DNA of 64,000 bases from assembly GCF_011742165.1 (NCBI RefSeq), contig NZ_JAAQTO010000054.1:42215-106214 (forward strand), in the 5' to 3' direction. The translations under genes and the position numbers were made by a program. The notes below the pieces were generated by a model. The model worked only from the letters and a program-made list of their open reading frames with translations. It searched no databases and was not told where the DNA came from. Source of the DNA: Billgrantia bachuensis. GTDB lineage: Bacteria > Pseudomonadota > Gammaproteobacteria > Pseudomonadales > Halomonadaceae. Below, in pieces: positions 24,078 to 32,616 of the stretch. Positions within the stretch are counted from its first letter, which is position 1. Each line of letters begins with the position of its first letter.

Positions 24078-25406
24078 CTATTCTCGTTTGAGCTCGAGGT
24101 CGAAGCGGTACATGGCACGTTCGAGCCGGGCCAACAGCTCGGCGATATCGTCAGCGCGGATAGTCAGCGGAGGAGTGACCAGGAAGTGATCGCCGGCCAC
24201 GCCGTTGAGGGTGCGTCGCGGGTAGATCAACAGTCCCTCTTCCTTGGCCAGCGCCGTGATGCGAGCGAAGCGGTTCTGTTCGGCGGGGAAGGGGATCTTG
24301 GTCGTTGCATCGGTGACCAGTTCCACACCCCACAGCAGCCCCAGGCCGCGCACGTCGCCCACCCAGGGGAAACGGGCCTTGAGTGCCTGCAAGCCATCCT
24401 TCAACTCATGGCCGCGTGCGGCTACGTTGTCGAGTACGTTCTCGCGCTGCATGACTTCGATCACGGCCAGCCCCGTGGCGCAGGCCAGGGGGTTCCCGGC
24501 GTAAGTATGGCCATGCTGGAAACCGCCGGAGGCCATCACCGTGTCGACGATATCGGCCCGGGAAAGCACCGCTCCCACGGGGTAGTAGCCAGCGCCAAGC
24601 CCCTTGGCGGTGGCGAGCAGGTCCGGCATCACGCCGTAGTGTTGGTAGGCGAACCAGGCGCCGGTGCGGCCGATGCCTGTCAGCACCTCGTCCAAGATCA
24701 GCAGGCAGCCGAACTCGTCGCACAATGCCCTTATGCCATCCAGGTAGTGGCGGTCGAGCATGCGCGCGCCGGTACTGGCGCCACCCACCGGTTCGAGCAC
24801 GAAGGCGATGATCGTCTCGGGGCCGGCGGTCTCGATGGCGGCGCGAGTGTCGCTCAGCACGTGCTCGACGTGATGGGCATCGCCGGCGCCGGCATGTCGG
24901 TAGAAGTCGGGGCCAGGCACCTTGAGCGACGCGTTGACGATGTCGGCAAAAGGCGCTTCGAGCGGTTCGTAGCCGGTCACACCCAGCGCACCCAGGGTGC
25001 TGCCGTGGTAGGAGGGACGCAGCGAGACGAAGTGCCGACGCTGGGGCTCGCCTTTGGCGACGAAGTACTGGCGCGCCAGCTTGAGCGCCGACTCCACTGC
25101 CTCCGAGCCGCTGGAGACGAAGAACACCTTCTCCAGTTCACCCTCGGTGAGGTCGACCAGTGCCTGGCCCAGGGCCACCGCGGGGGCATTCTCGAACTGG
25201 GTGCGGTAGGTGAAGGCGACGCGGTCGAGCTGGGCGAGCATGGCCTCGCGAATATCGTCGCGGCCGTGGCCGAGGTTGCAGGCAATGGCCCCGGAACAGC
25301 CATCGAGGTACTGCTTGCCGGTCTCGTCCCACAGATAGACGCCCTTGGCGTGGCTGACTTCGGGCAGGGCGGGGCCGGCCTGGTAGAAGAGCGGAGATGG
25401 GCTCAT
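24078..25406 (-). CDS. Class III PLP-dependent aminotransferase
   Basis: A 442-residue omega/beta-type aminotransferase. The PLP lysine is Lys268 in LLATAKGLGAGYYPVGAV, VSSGSEAVESALKLARQY (98-115) binds the cofactor phosphate, and ILDEVLTGIGRTG (238-250) holds the conserved Asp. Class III enzymes act on amino groups away from the alpha carbon, such as beta-alanine, GABA, ornithine and beta-amino acids. As first gene of the operon it would give a keto acid that the CoA-transferase and thiolase can process, which requires a beta-amino acid substrate. Its promoter lies in the 105-base divergent region shared with the LysR gene. Confidence 0.93.
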   Translation of the reverse strand: MSPSPLFYQAGPALPEVSHAKGVYLWDETGKQYLDGCSGAIACNLGHGRDDIREAMLAQLDRVAFTYRTQFENAPAVALGQALVDLTEGELEKVFFVSSGSEAVESALKLARQYFVAKGEPQRRHFVSLRPSYHGSTLGALGVTGYEPLEAPFADIVNASLKVPGPDFYRHAGAGDAHHVEHVLSDTRAAIETAGPETIIAFVLEPVGGASTGARMLDRHYLDGIRALCDEFGCLLILDEVLTGIGRTGAWFAYQHYGVMPDLLATAKGLGAGYYPVGAVLSRADIVDTVMASGGFQHGHTYAGNPLACATGLAVIEVMQRENVLDNVAARGHELKDGLQALKARFPWVGDVRGLGLLWGVELVTDATTKIPFPAEQNRFARITALAKEEGLLIYPRRTLNGVAGDHFLVTPPLTIRADDIAELLARLERAMYRFDLELKRE

Positions 25407-25415
25407 GTCAACGTC

Positions 25416-25473
25416 CGGTTGTCGTTATGTATTAGTGAACGGTTGTCAGCAGTCTAAGTAGCGAACGGTGGCT
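25416..25473. promoter_or_regulatory. Three repeated elements in the divergent operon/LysR region
   Basis: CGGTTGTC occurs at 25416-25423 and 25440-25447, and a related CGGTGGCT at 25466-25473, spaced 24 and 26 bases. The last two are also part of GAACGGT repeats (25437-25443 and 25463-25469). Evenly phased elements between an operon and its divergent LysR gene are what a LysR tetramer would bind. A -10-like TATGAT (25483-25488) lies on the LysR side. Confidence 0.4.
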
Positions 25474-25511
25474 ATTTCAATATATGATCTTTTTAACGAT
25501 TTCGATGAGTT

Positions 25512-26453
25512 ATGCTCATGGCTGATGTCAATATCCACTCGCTCAAGGCCCTGGCGATCTTCAAGACACTGTTTGAGGCCGGTAGCGCTTCCCAGGCAGC
25601 ACGTATCCTGGGCATCACCCAGTCCGGAGTGAGCCGCTCGCTGGCACAGCTCGAGGAGAATCTGGGTATTCAACTGTTCCTGCGCGAGAAGAACCGCCTG
25701 GTAGCCATGCCCGAGGCGCGCGAACTCTACGAAGAGATCCTGCGCCTGATGGGTAACATCGAGGAGTTGCGCCACAGCGTGCTGGCGCTCAAGGAGTTCG
25801 GCACCTCGCGGCTGCGTATCGCCGCGGTGCCGGGGCTATCGTTCGGCTTCGTGCCACGGCTGGTGGCGGCATTGCTGGAGGAGAATCGGCGGTTCAGCGT
25901 CAGCCTCGACATGATGTCGAGCCATGAGGTGCAGCTGGCGGTGGAGTCGAGCCATGCCGACATCGGTTTCGTCACCCTACCCATCACTTCGCGGGTTCTG
26001 CGTGTCGAGCCCTGGTTCACCAGCAAGGCGCTGTGCCTGATGCCGCAGTCGCATCCACTCGCCACGCAGGAGCGCATCGACGTGCAGGATCTGGGTGACC
26101 AGCATCTGGTGATCAGCAACCAGCCCAGTATCAGCACCAATCCGCTGCTCGAGCTGGTGGCCCGTCACCGCGTCCAGATCGCCGGCAAGACTGAGGCCAA
26201 CATCGGTACCATCACCGCACTGGTGGCCAACAATGTCGGAATCACAGTGATGAACCCGATCACCGCCCAGGATCAGCTTGCCCCGCGCGATGGCGTGGAG
26301 ATGCGGCCCTTCTCGCCGGCCATGGAGTTCAGCTTCGGCCTGACTTATCGCGACGATTGGAAACAGGCCAGGGTGCTCGATTTCCTGCGTGAGCGGGGCA
26401 GGTCGCTGCTCGCGACCTATCCGGGAACGATGCTGGATGAGTCCTTGGGCTAG
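25512..26453 (+). CDS. LysR family transcriptional regulator
   Basis: A 313-residue regulator. The winged helix-turn-helix occupies about residues 8-65 (LKALAIFKTLFEAGSASQAARILGITQSGVSRSLAQLEENLG), followed by a two-lobe co-inducer domain. It is divergent from the aminotransferase operon, the classic arrangement for a LysR activator of a catabolic operon that responds to a substrate or intermediate. The ATG at 25512 or 25518 could be used; neither has a strong Shine-Dalgarno sequence, which is common for self-limiting LysR genes. It converges on the PuuB-like oxidase gene. Confidence 0.92.
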   Translation: MLMADVNIHSLKALAIFKTLFEAGSASQAARILGITQSGVSRSLAQLEENLGIQLFLREKNRLVAMPEARELYEEILRLMGNIEELRHSVLALKEFGTSRLRIAAVPGLSFGFVPRLVAALLEENRRFSVSLDMMSSHEVQLAVESSHADIGFVTLPITSRVLRVEPWFTSKALCLMPQSHPLATQERIDVQDLGDQHLVISNQPSISTNPLLELVARHRVQIAGKTEANIGTITALVANNVGITVMNPITAQDQLAPRDGVEMRPFSPAMEFSFGLTYRDDWKQARVLDFLRERGRSLLATYPGTMLDESLG

Positions 26454-26478
26454 AGGAAGCTTGCAGCCGGCCTGGGAG

Positions 26479-26498
26479 CGGCTTCCGGCTCGAAGCCG
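26479..26498. terminator. Hairpin between convergent LysR and oxidase genes
   Basis: CGGCTTC (26479-26485), a 6-base loop and GAAGCCG (26492-26498) form a perfect 7-base-pair stem. It is wedged between the LysR stop codon (26453) and the oxidase stop codon (26500). There is no T-tract on either strand, so termination activity is a guess from position. Confidence 0.35.
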
Positions 26499-26499
26499 T

Positions 26500-27786
26500 C
26501 TAGCGCCAGCGTTCGAGCATCTGGTAGTACCACATGCCGGCGGCCAGCAGTGGGTTGCCCAGCGCATCGCCAAACGGCACCCTGACGTGGCGGCAGGCGG
26601 CGAAGGTGTCGAACTCCTCCATATGGCCGGCAATCGCCTTGGCCATGATCTCTGCGACAATGTGCGAGGTGGCCACCCCATGCCCCGAATAGCCTTGGGC
26701 ATAGTAGACGTTGTCGGATAGCCGCCCCAACATCGGGATGCGGTTGACCACGATGCCGGCCATGCCCTGCCAGGCGTAATCGATCGATGTCCCTCTGAGC
26801 TGGGGGAAAGTGGCCTCCAGGCGCGGTTGCAGCTCGGCGGCGATGTCCGGGGAGGCCTTGCCTGAATAGTTGGCCCCGCCGCCGAACAGCAGCCGGCCAT
26901 CGGCGGTGAGGCGGTAGTAGTCGAGTACGAAGCGGCAGTCGTAGACGGCAAGATCATGGGGGTTGATGGCCTCGGCCAGCCCGCCCAGCGGCGCGGTGGT
27001 GACGATGCCCAGCGAAGCCGGGAACAGCCTGCCGCCGAGCCGACGCCGCTCCAGCCGGTGGTAGGCATTGCCTGCCAGGAGTACCCGTTCGGCGCGGACC
27101 GTGCCGTGCTCGGTGATCACGGCCGGGGAGGCCCCATGCTCGATGCGAACGACAGGCGAATGCTCGAAGAGCATCGCGCCCAGCGACTCGGCGACGCGAG
27201 CCTCTCCCAGGCACAGGTTGAGCGGGTGCAGGTGCAGGTTGCAGCGGTTGAGCAGCCCGCCGTGATAAAGCTCGGTGCGCACCACCTCGCGAACCTGGCG
27301 GGCATCGAGCAGTTCGACATGCTCGCCCATGCCGTGGGCCTGGCAGGCCTCGAAGTCGGCCCTGAGAGCCAGCATGTGCGAGGGCTGCCAGGCCGCCTGC
27401 AGGTGGCCGTGCTTGAGATCGCAGGAAATGCCGTATTTTTCCACTCGCTCGCGGATGATGCGCTGGCCGCGCCAGCGCAGGTTCCAGAGGAAATCGTCGG
27501 CGGCCTCGCCCAAGGTGCGGCGCATCTGCTTGCGCATGGCCGCCTCGCCGGAGAGGCTGCCGGTCACCTGGCCGCCGTTACGCCCGCTGGCGCCCCAGCC
27601 GATCTTGTTGGCCTCGACGATGGCCACCCGGTAGCCGCGCTCGGCCAGCTCTACCGCCGTGGCCACTCCGGTGAAGCCGCCGCCGACGATGACGACATCG
27701 ACCTTCATTTCGCCCTGCAGCCGGGAGTAGTCCGACTCCTGATGGATCGATGCGGTGTAGTAGGAGGCGCAGCGAGGCTCGGCCAT
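26500..27786 (-). CDS. FAD-dependent oxidoreductase, PuuB/OrdL-like (DAO family)
   Basis: A 428-residue D-amino acid oxidase-fold flavoenzyme. VDVVIVGGGFTGVATAVELAERG (29-51) is the FAD motif, with the FAD-contacting IGWGASGRNGGQVTGSL next, as in gamma-glutamylputrescine oxidase and related amine oxidases. YYAQGYSGHGVATSHIVAE near residue 375 closes the FAD site. It probably oxidises a secondary or primary amine on an amino-acid-like substrate. CGGAG precedes the ATG. It is convergent with the LysR gene and separate from the aminotransferase operon, so a shared pathway is plausible but not shown. Confidence 0.88.
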   Translation of the reverse strand: MAEPRCASYYTASIHQESDYSRLQGEMKVDVVIVGGGFTGVATAVELAERGYRVAIVEANKIGWGASGRNGGQVTGSLSGEAAMRKQMRRTLGEAADDFLWNLRWRGQRIIRERVEKYGISCDLKHGHLQAAWQPSHMLALRADFEACQAHGMGEHVELLDARQVREVVRTELYHGGLLNRCNLHLHPLNLCLGEARVAESLGAMLFEHSPVVRIEHGASPAVITEHGTVRAERVLLAGNAYHRLERRRLGGRLFPASLGIVTTAPLGGLAEAINPHDLAVYDCRFVLDYYRLTADGRLLFGGGANYSGKASPDIAAELQPRLEATFPQLRGTSIDYAWQGMAGIVVNRIPMLGRLSDNVYYAQGYSGHGVATSHIVAEIMAKAIAGHMEEFDTFAACRHVRVPFGDALGNPLLAAGMWYYQMLERWR

Positions 27787-27901
27787 GTTGACTCCGCAAA
27801 TCGTCGAAAATACTCAACGCATGCTAGCACAGCATGAGGATAGGACACGTTCGGCATGGTGGTCGCCCCGTGCTGCCGGCGCTCTGCGTGAGGGGCGAGC
27901 T

Positions 27902-27929
27902 TTGCGCCTTCGGCCTCAGCCGGTAGAAT
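27902..27929 (+). promoter_or_regulatory. Candidate promoter of dnaX
   Basis: TTGCGC (27902-27907), a 16-base spacer and TAGAAT (27924-27929) lie about 105 bases before dnaX. This is the best sigma-70 match in the 248-base gap between the oxidase and dnaX genes; I see no other structure in that gap. Confidence 0.5.
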
Positions 27930-28034
27930 GGGGATTTTCACGTTCGGCTCGTCGACCGGACTTCTCGCCGGGGCGAAGCAGGCCCTGCTCCGACCGGCTG
28001 CCCGCCAGCCCCGCTGCAAGGAATACGTGCTGCA

Positions 28035-30110
28035 ATGAGCTATCAGGTTCTGGCCCGCAAGTGGCGGCCGCGTACGTTCCACGAACTGGTCGGCCAGGAG
28101 CACGTCCAGCGTGCGCTGGTCAACGCCCTCGACCAGGGGCGTCTGCACCATGCCTACCTGTTCACCGGCACGCGAGGCGTCGGCAAGACGACCCTGGCAA
28201 GAATACTTGCCAAATGCCTCAACTGTACCGCCAAGGGGTATGGCGATGACGGCGTTACCTCCACGCCCTGCGGCGAGTGCGACAGCTGTCGTGCCATCGA
28301 CGAGGGGCGCTTCGTCGACCTGATCGAGGTCGATGCCGCCTCGCGCACCAAGGTCGAAGACACGCGTGAACTGCTCGACAACGTGCAGTACGCCCCCACC
28401 CAGGGTCGTTACAAGGTGTACCTCATCGACGAGGTGCACATGCTCTCCACCAGCAGCTTCAATGCGCTGCTCAAGACGCTGGAAGAGCCGCCGCCCCACG
28501 TCAAGTTCCTGCTCGCCACTACCGATCCGCAGAAGCTGCCCGCCACGGTGCTGTCGCGCTGCCTGCAGTTCACGCTCAAGAACATGCCGCCGGAGCGCAT
28601 CGTCACCCACCTGGCGAAGGTGCTCGAAGCCGAGGGTATCGGCTGCGAAGAGAGCGCCCTGTGGCTGCTGGGACGGGCCGCCGACGGCTCCATGCGCGAT
28701 GCCATGAGCCTGACCGATCAGGCCATTGCCTTCGGCCAGGGCCAAGTGCGTCATGCCGACGTCGCCGCCATGCTCGGCACCCTGGATCATCGTCACGTGC
28801 TGGCGCTGGTCGAGGCCCTGGCCGACACGGACGCGCCCCGGCTATTGAGCGAGATTGCCCAGTTGGCCGAGCAGGGGCCGGATTTCGCCGCGGTTCTCGA
28901 CGACATGACGGCGGTGCTGCACCGCCTGGCCGTAGCGCAGATGGTGCCGGATGCGGTGGACAACGGTCATGGCGATCGCGAAACCGTGCTGGCCCTGGCC
29001 TCGCGCTTCACCGCCGAGGACGTGCAGCTCTATTACCAGATCGGCATCCAGGGGCGCGGCGACATGGTTCATGCTCCCGACCTGCGCACGGCGCTTGAAA
29101 TGACACTGCTGCGCATGCTGGCCTTCCGCCCGCAGGGCGTGCCGCAGCCGGCGAAGACACCGCTACCGCTGCGTGGGTCGGACGCCGGCAGCACGCCCAC
29201 CGCGCCCGCGGGTGGGACGGGTGAGCCACCGCCTCCCGCCCAGAGTGCCGACGGTGCGGCCCCCATGCCATCGAGCCGGCCGGCCTCGGAGCCCGGGCCG
29301 CCGGCCGAGCCGGCTCCAGCACAGAGCGCACCAGAGCCTGGCGTCGAGGACGAAAGAGCCGAGCCACCCCCGCCCTGGGAGAAGGAGGCGGCCGATGAGG
29401 CGATGGCGCCGCCGCTGGGCGAGGTGGTTTCCCATGCCCCGGCCGAGTCCACGCAAAGGACGCCCGTCGCCTCACGAGAGGACCACGCCACACCGATGGC
29501 AGCGATCGAACGGCCGTCGGCGCAGTCATCCGCGCCCCGACAGGAGATGGCGGTAAAGGCGGAAGAGGACGACACTGTCGTTCTGGAGGCGCCCGAGCCG
29601 GCTCCTGAAGCACCTGAGCCAGAGGGCGAAGCGCTATCCGTAGAGCAGCCGGCCGCCGAGGCGCCCGAGCCCCGGGCCGTTGCAGCCAATGCTGCCAGCG
29701 ATGAGTTGCTCGACCATGGTCGTTGGCTGGAAAGTTTCGACAGCCTGGGCCTGGGAGGGCTGACGCGCAACCTTGCGGCCCATTGCGTGGTCGAAGCCGA
29801 TGACGGCAACCGGCTGACGCTGCGCCTGGACCCGTCACAGGAGGCCATGAACGCCGAAATTCACGTGCGCCGCGTGCAGGAGGCACTAGCCACCATTGGC
29901 GTATCGCGCCAGTTGGCGATCGAGCCGGGGCCATTGCCGACGGAGGTGGAAACGCCCCGGCAGCGTGCTGACCGGATCGCCGCCGAGCGCCATGCCGAGG
30001 CCGTGGCAGCCCTGCAGCGCGACCCGCATGTCAGGCAGTTGCAGGATACCTTCGGCGCGCGCTTGATCGAATCGAGCGTCAAGCCGGCGGAAATGGCGCC
30101 AAGGGCCTGA
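28035..30110 (+). CDS. dnaX: DNA polymerase III subunits gamma/tau
   Basis: A 691-residue clamp-loader ATPase. Walker A is TGTRGVGKTTLARIL (about 44-58), the zinc module is CLNCTAKG ... PCGECDSC (about 63-87), and Walker B is YLIDEVHMLS. Domains I-III end near residue 360. A Pro/Glu/Ala-rich linker of roughly 190 residues and a tau C-terminal domain for polymerase and helicase contacts follow. I find no A6-type slippery sequence, so the shorter gamma form may not be made by the E. coli mechanism. ybaB and recR follow, as in many gammaproteobacteria. Confidence 0.96.
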   Translation: MSYQVLARKWRPRTFHELVGQEHVQRALVNALDQGRLHHAYLFTGTRGVGKTTLARILAKCLNCTAKGYGDDGVTSTPCGECDSCRAIDEGRFVDLIEVDAASRTKVEDTRELLDNVQYAPTQGRYKVYLIDEVHMLSTSSFNALLKTLEEPPPHVKFLLATTDPQKLPATVLSRCLQFTLKNMPPERIVTHLAKVLEAEGIGCEESALWLLGRAADGSMRDAMSLTDQAIAFGQGQVRHADVAAMLGTLDHRHVLALVEALADTDAPRLLSEIAQLAEQGPDFAAVLDDMTAVLHRLAVAQMVPDAVDNGHGDRETVLALASRFTAEDVQLYYQIGIQGRGDMVHAPDLRTALEMTLLRMLAFRPQGVPQPAKTPLPLRGSDAGSTPTAPAGGTGEPPPPAQSADGAAPMPSSRPASEPGPPAEPAPAQSAPEPGVEDERAEPPPPWEKEAADEAMAPPLGEVVSHAPAESTQRTPVASREDHATPMAAIERPSAQSSAPRQEMAVKAEEDDTVVLEAPEPAPEAPEPEGEALSVEQPAAEAPEPRAVAANAASDELLDHGRWLESFDSLGLGGLTRNLAAHCVVEADDGNRLTLRLDPSQEAMNAEIHVRRVQEALATIGVSRQLAIEPGPLPTEVETPRQRADRIAAERHAEAVAALQRDPHVRQLQDTFGARLIESSVKPAEMAPRA

Positions 30111-30148
30111 TACCGACAGTTTCACTTTGCCAAGCGAGAGGAACGATC

Positions 30149-30475
30149 ATGATGAAAGGCGGAATGGGCAACCTGATGAAACAGGCCCAGGAAATGCAGC
30201 AGAAGATGCAGCGCGTTCAGGAAGAAGTCGCCAAGGCCGAGGTGACCGGCGAAGCCGGCGCCGGCATGGTCAAGGTGACCATGAACGGCCGTCACGACGT
30301 GAGCAAGGTCGACATCGATCCCAGCGTGATGGAGGAGGACAAGGAGCTGCTCGAGGATCTGCTGGCTGCGGCGGTCAACGATGCCGTGCGCAAGGTCGAG
30401 GCCAGTTCGCGCGAGAAGATGGAGGAGGCCACGGCGGGGCTCAACCTGCCGCCGGGTTTCAAGATGCCTTTCTGA
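30149..30475 (+). CDS. ybaB: YbaB/EbfC family nucleoid-associated protein
   Basis: A 108-residue small DNA-binding protein. GGMGNLMKQAQEMQQKMQRVQEEVA starts the N-terminal helix of the tweezer-like dimer, followed by the strand region GMVKVTMNGRHDVSKVDID. GAGAGGAACG precedes the ATG. It sits 38 bases after dnaX and 59 bases before recR, the standard dnaX-ybaB-recR order. It binds DNA as a dimer and is linked to nucleoid organisation. Confidence 0.95.
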   Translation: MMKGGMGNLMKQAQEMQQKMQRVQEEVAKAEVTGEAGAGMVKVTMNGRHDVSKVDIDPSVMEEDKELLEDLLAAAVNDAVRKVEASSREKMEEATAGLNLPPGFKMPF

Positions 30476-30534
30476 TCCGATTGCAACCGGCTGCGCTCCG
30501 TCATGCGGCGTTAACCATCCGTTAGAGGTATCGA

Positions 30535-31140
30535 ATGAGTTTTTCCCCCCTCGTCGAGAGGCTGATGGAGTCGCTGCGGGTACTGCCGGGCGTGGGTCCC
30601 AAGACAGCGCAGCGCATGGCGATGCACCTGCTCGAGCGCGACCGCGACGGCGGGCGACGCCTCGCCGCCGTACTCGAGCAGGCTATCGAGCAGGTGGGCT
30701 ATTGCCAGCGTTGTCGCACTCTCACCGAGGAGGAGGTCTGCGGTCTGTGCACCAGTAGCCGGCGCGACGACGCCCTGCTGTGCGTGGTAGAGTCGCCGGC
30801 CGATCAACTGGCCATCGAGGAGGCCGGCGGATTTCGAGGCCGCTATTTCGTCCTCCACGGCCATCTCTCGCCGTTGGATGGCATCGGCCCCGAGGACATC
30901 GGGCTCGAACAGCTCGAGATGCGTGTTGCCGAAGGCGGTGTCAGTGAGGTGATCCTGGCCACCAATCCAACGGTGGAGGGCGAGGCCACGGCGCACTACA
31001 TCGCCGCTCAACTCACGCCCCACGGCGTCACGCTCTCGCGTCTGGCCTATGGCGTGCCCATGGGCGGTGAACTCGAGTATGTCGACGGCGGCACCCTCAG
31101 TCGAGCCTTCAATGGACGCCTGCCGTTTCGTGGCGATTGA
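30535..31140 (+). CDS. recR: Recombination protein RecR
   Basis: A 201-residue ring-forming protein of the RecFOR pathway, which loads RecA on gapped DNA. The helix-hairpin-helix LRVLPGVGPKTAQRMAMHLL is at residues 14-33. The four-cysteine zinc finger CQRC ... CGLC is near 57-72, and a Toprim domain begins with LLCVVESPADQLAIEE. GAGG lies six bases before the ATG. Length is normal (E. coli 201). Confidence 0.97.
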   Translation: MSFSPLVERLMESLRVLPGVGPKTAQRMAMHLLERDRDGGRRLAAVLEQAIEQVGYCQRCRTLTEEEVCGLCTSSRRDDALLCVVESPADQLAIEEAGGFRGRYFVLHGHLSPLDGIGPEDIGLEQLEMRVAEGGVSEVILATNPTVEGEATAHYIAAQLTPHGVTLSRLAYGVPMGGELEYVDGGTLSRAFNGRLPFRGD

Positions 31141-31175
31141 CGCCGCTTCACTGTTTTTCCCTGCTGGACGAACGC

Positions 31176-32306
31176 ATGACCCTGACCCCCGAGATACGCT
31201 GGATCGATACGCCCGAGGCACTGGATGCCGCCTGCGCCGAGGTGGCCCAGGCCGAGGTCATCGCACTGGATACCGAGTTCTTTCGCGAAAAGACCTTTCA
31301 CCCGGTCCCGGCGCTGATCCAGTTCTCCGCCGGTGGTCCGGTCTGGCTGGTCGACCCGCTGGCGGTCGACTGTACCGAGTCCTTTCGTCAATTGCTGGGT
31401 GAGGGGCCGCTGAAATTGCTGCATGCCAGCAGCGAAGACCTCGAAGTGCTGGCGCACTGGGCCGGTGTCACGGTGGCCCCACTGGTAGATACCCAGGTGG
31501 CCCAAGCCCTGCTGGGGGAGGATCCCGCCATGGGCTACCAGCGTCTGGTGCAGCACTGGACCGGCGAGACGCTGCCCAAGGACGAGACCCGCTCCGATTG
31601 GTTGCAGCGGCCATTGAGCGATTCCCAACAGCTCTATGCGGCGCTCGACGTGGTTTTCCTGCTCGAGGTCTGGGAGCGTCAGCGCGAAGCCCTGGAACGA
31701 CAGGGGCGGCGCGAATGGCTCGAGGCCGACTGTCGTGAACTGATGGCCCAGGCGCTGCGCAGCGACGCGGCTGATGAACAGTGGTTCCGCCGTCATCGTC
31801 AATTGTGGCGGCTTTCGCCGCGCCAGATCGAGGCGTACCGGCTGCTGACCACCTGGCGAGAGGGCGAGGCGCGGCGACGCAATCTACCGCGGGGCTGGCT
31901 GTTCAGCGATCGGGTGCTCTATGGCATCGCCGAACGCATGCCCGAAAATCGCTATCAGCTCGCCGAAGTCGAGGACATCAAGCCGAGCCAGATCAAGCGG
32001 GACGGCGACACGCTGCTGGCGCAGGTGAAACAGGCGCGACAATGCGAGGCGGCGGCGCTGCCGGCCGCGCAACCCTCGCCGCTTGGGGCGGATTACAAGC
32101 GACGCATGAAAGCCCTCAAGCGGGTCGTGAACGAGTGTGCCGAGACTCTGGGGCTGGCGCCGGAAGTGCTGATGCGCCGGCGCGACCTCGAGGCCATGAT
32201 CGCAGCCGACCTGGCCGCCGAGCCGTTGCCCCTTCCCCAGGGTTGGCGTGGCGAGTGCCTCTCGGCCCCCCTGGCACAGGCACTGGACGAGGTGAAAGCC
32301 GAATGA
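31176..32306 (+). CDS. rnd: Ribonuclease D
   Basis: A 376-residue 3'-5' exoribonuclease for tRNA maturation. DEDD exonuclease motifs are visible: Exo I VIALDTEFFREKTFHP (about 28-43), Exo II LLHASSEDLEVL, and Exo III YAALDVVFLLEVW. An HRDC domain follows (LWRLSPRQIEAYRLLTTWREGEARRRNLPRGWLFSD region). The ATG at 31176 fits the family N-terminus; a TTG at 31137 overlapping recR is open in frame but less likely. It starts the rnd-ycgL-ycgN group and overlaps ycgL by four bases. Confidence 0.93.
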   Translation: MTLTPEIRWIDTPEALDAACAEVAQAEVIALDTEFFREKTFHPVPALIQFSAGGPVWLVDPLAVDCTESFRQLLGEGPLKLLHASSEDLEVLAHWAGVTVAPLVDTQVAQALLGEDPAMGYQRLVQHWTGETLPKDETRSDWLQRPLSDSQQLYAALDVVFLLEVWERQREALERQGRREWLEADCRELMAQALRSDAADEQWFRRHRQLWRLSPRQIEAYRLLTTWREGEARRRNLPRGWLFSDRVLYGIAERMPENRYQLAEVEDIKPSQIKRDGDTLLAQVKQARQCEAAALPAAQPSPLGADYKRRMKALKRVVNECAETLGLAPEVLMRRRDLEAMIAADLAAEPLPLPQGWRGECLSAPLAQALDEVKAE

Positions 32307-32614
32307 CGGATGACCGCATGCAAGGCGATAAGTTGCTGTGCGAGATATTCAAGAGCTCGCGCAAGGAGGAGATGTATCTCTACGTGGACAAGAGGCAAGG
32401 TCTTGCCGAGGTGCCCGAGGCATTGCTCGAACGCTTCGGCAAGCCGGTCTCGACCATGACCGTTATCCTGACGCCGGAGAAGACACTGGCACGCGCCAAG
32501 GCGAGCGATGTCATGGCAGCGATTCGTGATAAGGGGTTCTATCTGCAGATGCCGCCGGCCAAGGACGAGTATTTGTTGGACCTTTATCGGACGCCTACGG
32601 AAGCTCGCTATTGA
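32303..32614 (+). CDS. ycgL: YcgL domain-containing protein
   Basis: A 103-residue protein of unknown function. LCEIFKSSRKEEMYLYVDKRQGL (about 12-34) and the later PPAKDEYLLDLYRT are the conserved ends of the YcgL (DUF709) domain. The ATG overlaps the rnd stop codon (ATGA), showing coupling; an ATG at 32318 is also possible. The open frame extends upstream within rnd, but that is not coding. The same neighbours occur in other gammaproteobacteria. Confidence 0.93.
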   Translation: MTDDRMQGDKLLCEIFKSSRKEEMYLYVDKRQGLAEVPEALLERFGKPVSTMTVILTPEKTLARAKASDVMAAIRDKGFYLQMPPAKDEYLLDLYRTPTEARY

Positions 32615-32616
32615 CC

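Noticed and set aside
23640..25457. 605-codon plus-strand ORF opposite the aminotransferase
   Set aside because: Runs antisense across two genes with unmistakable motifs; a shadow of high GC.
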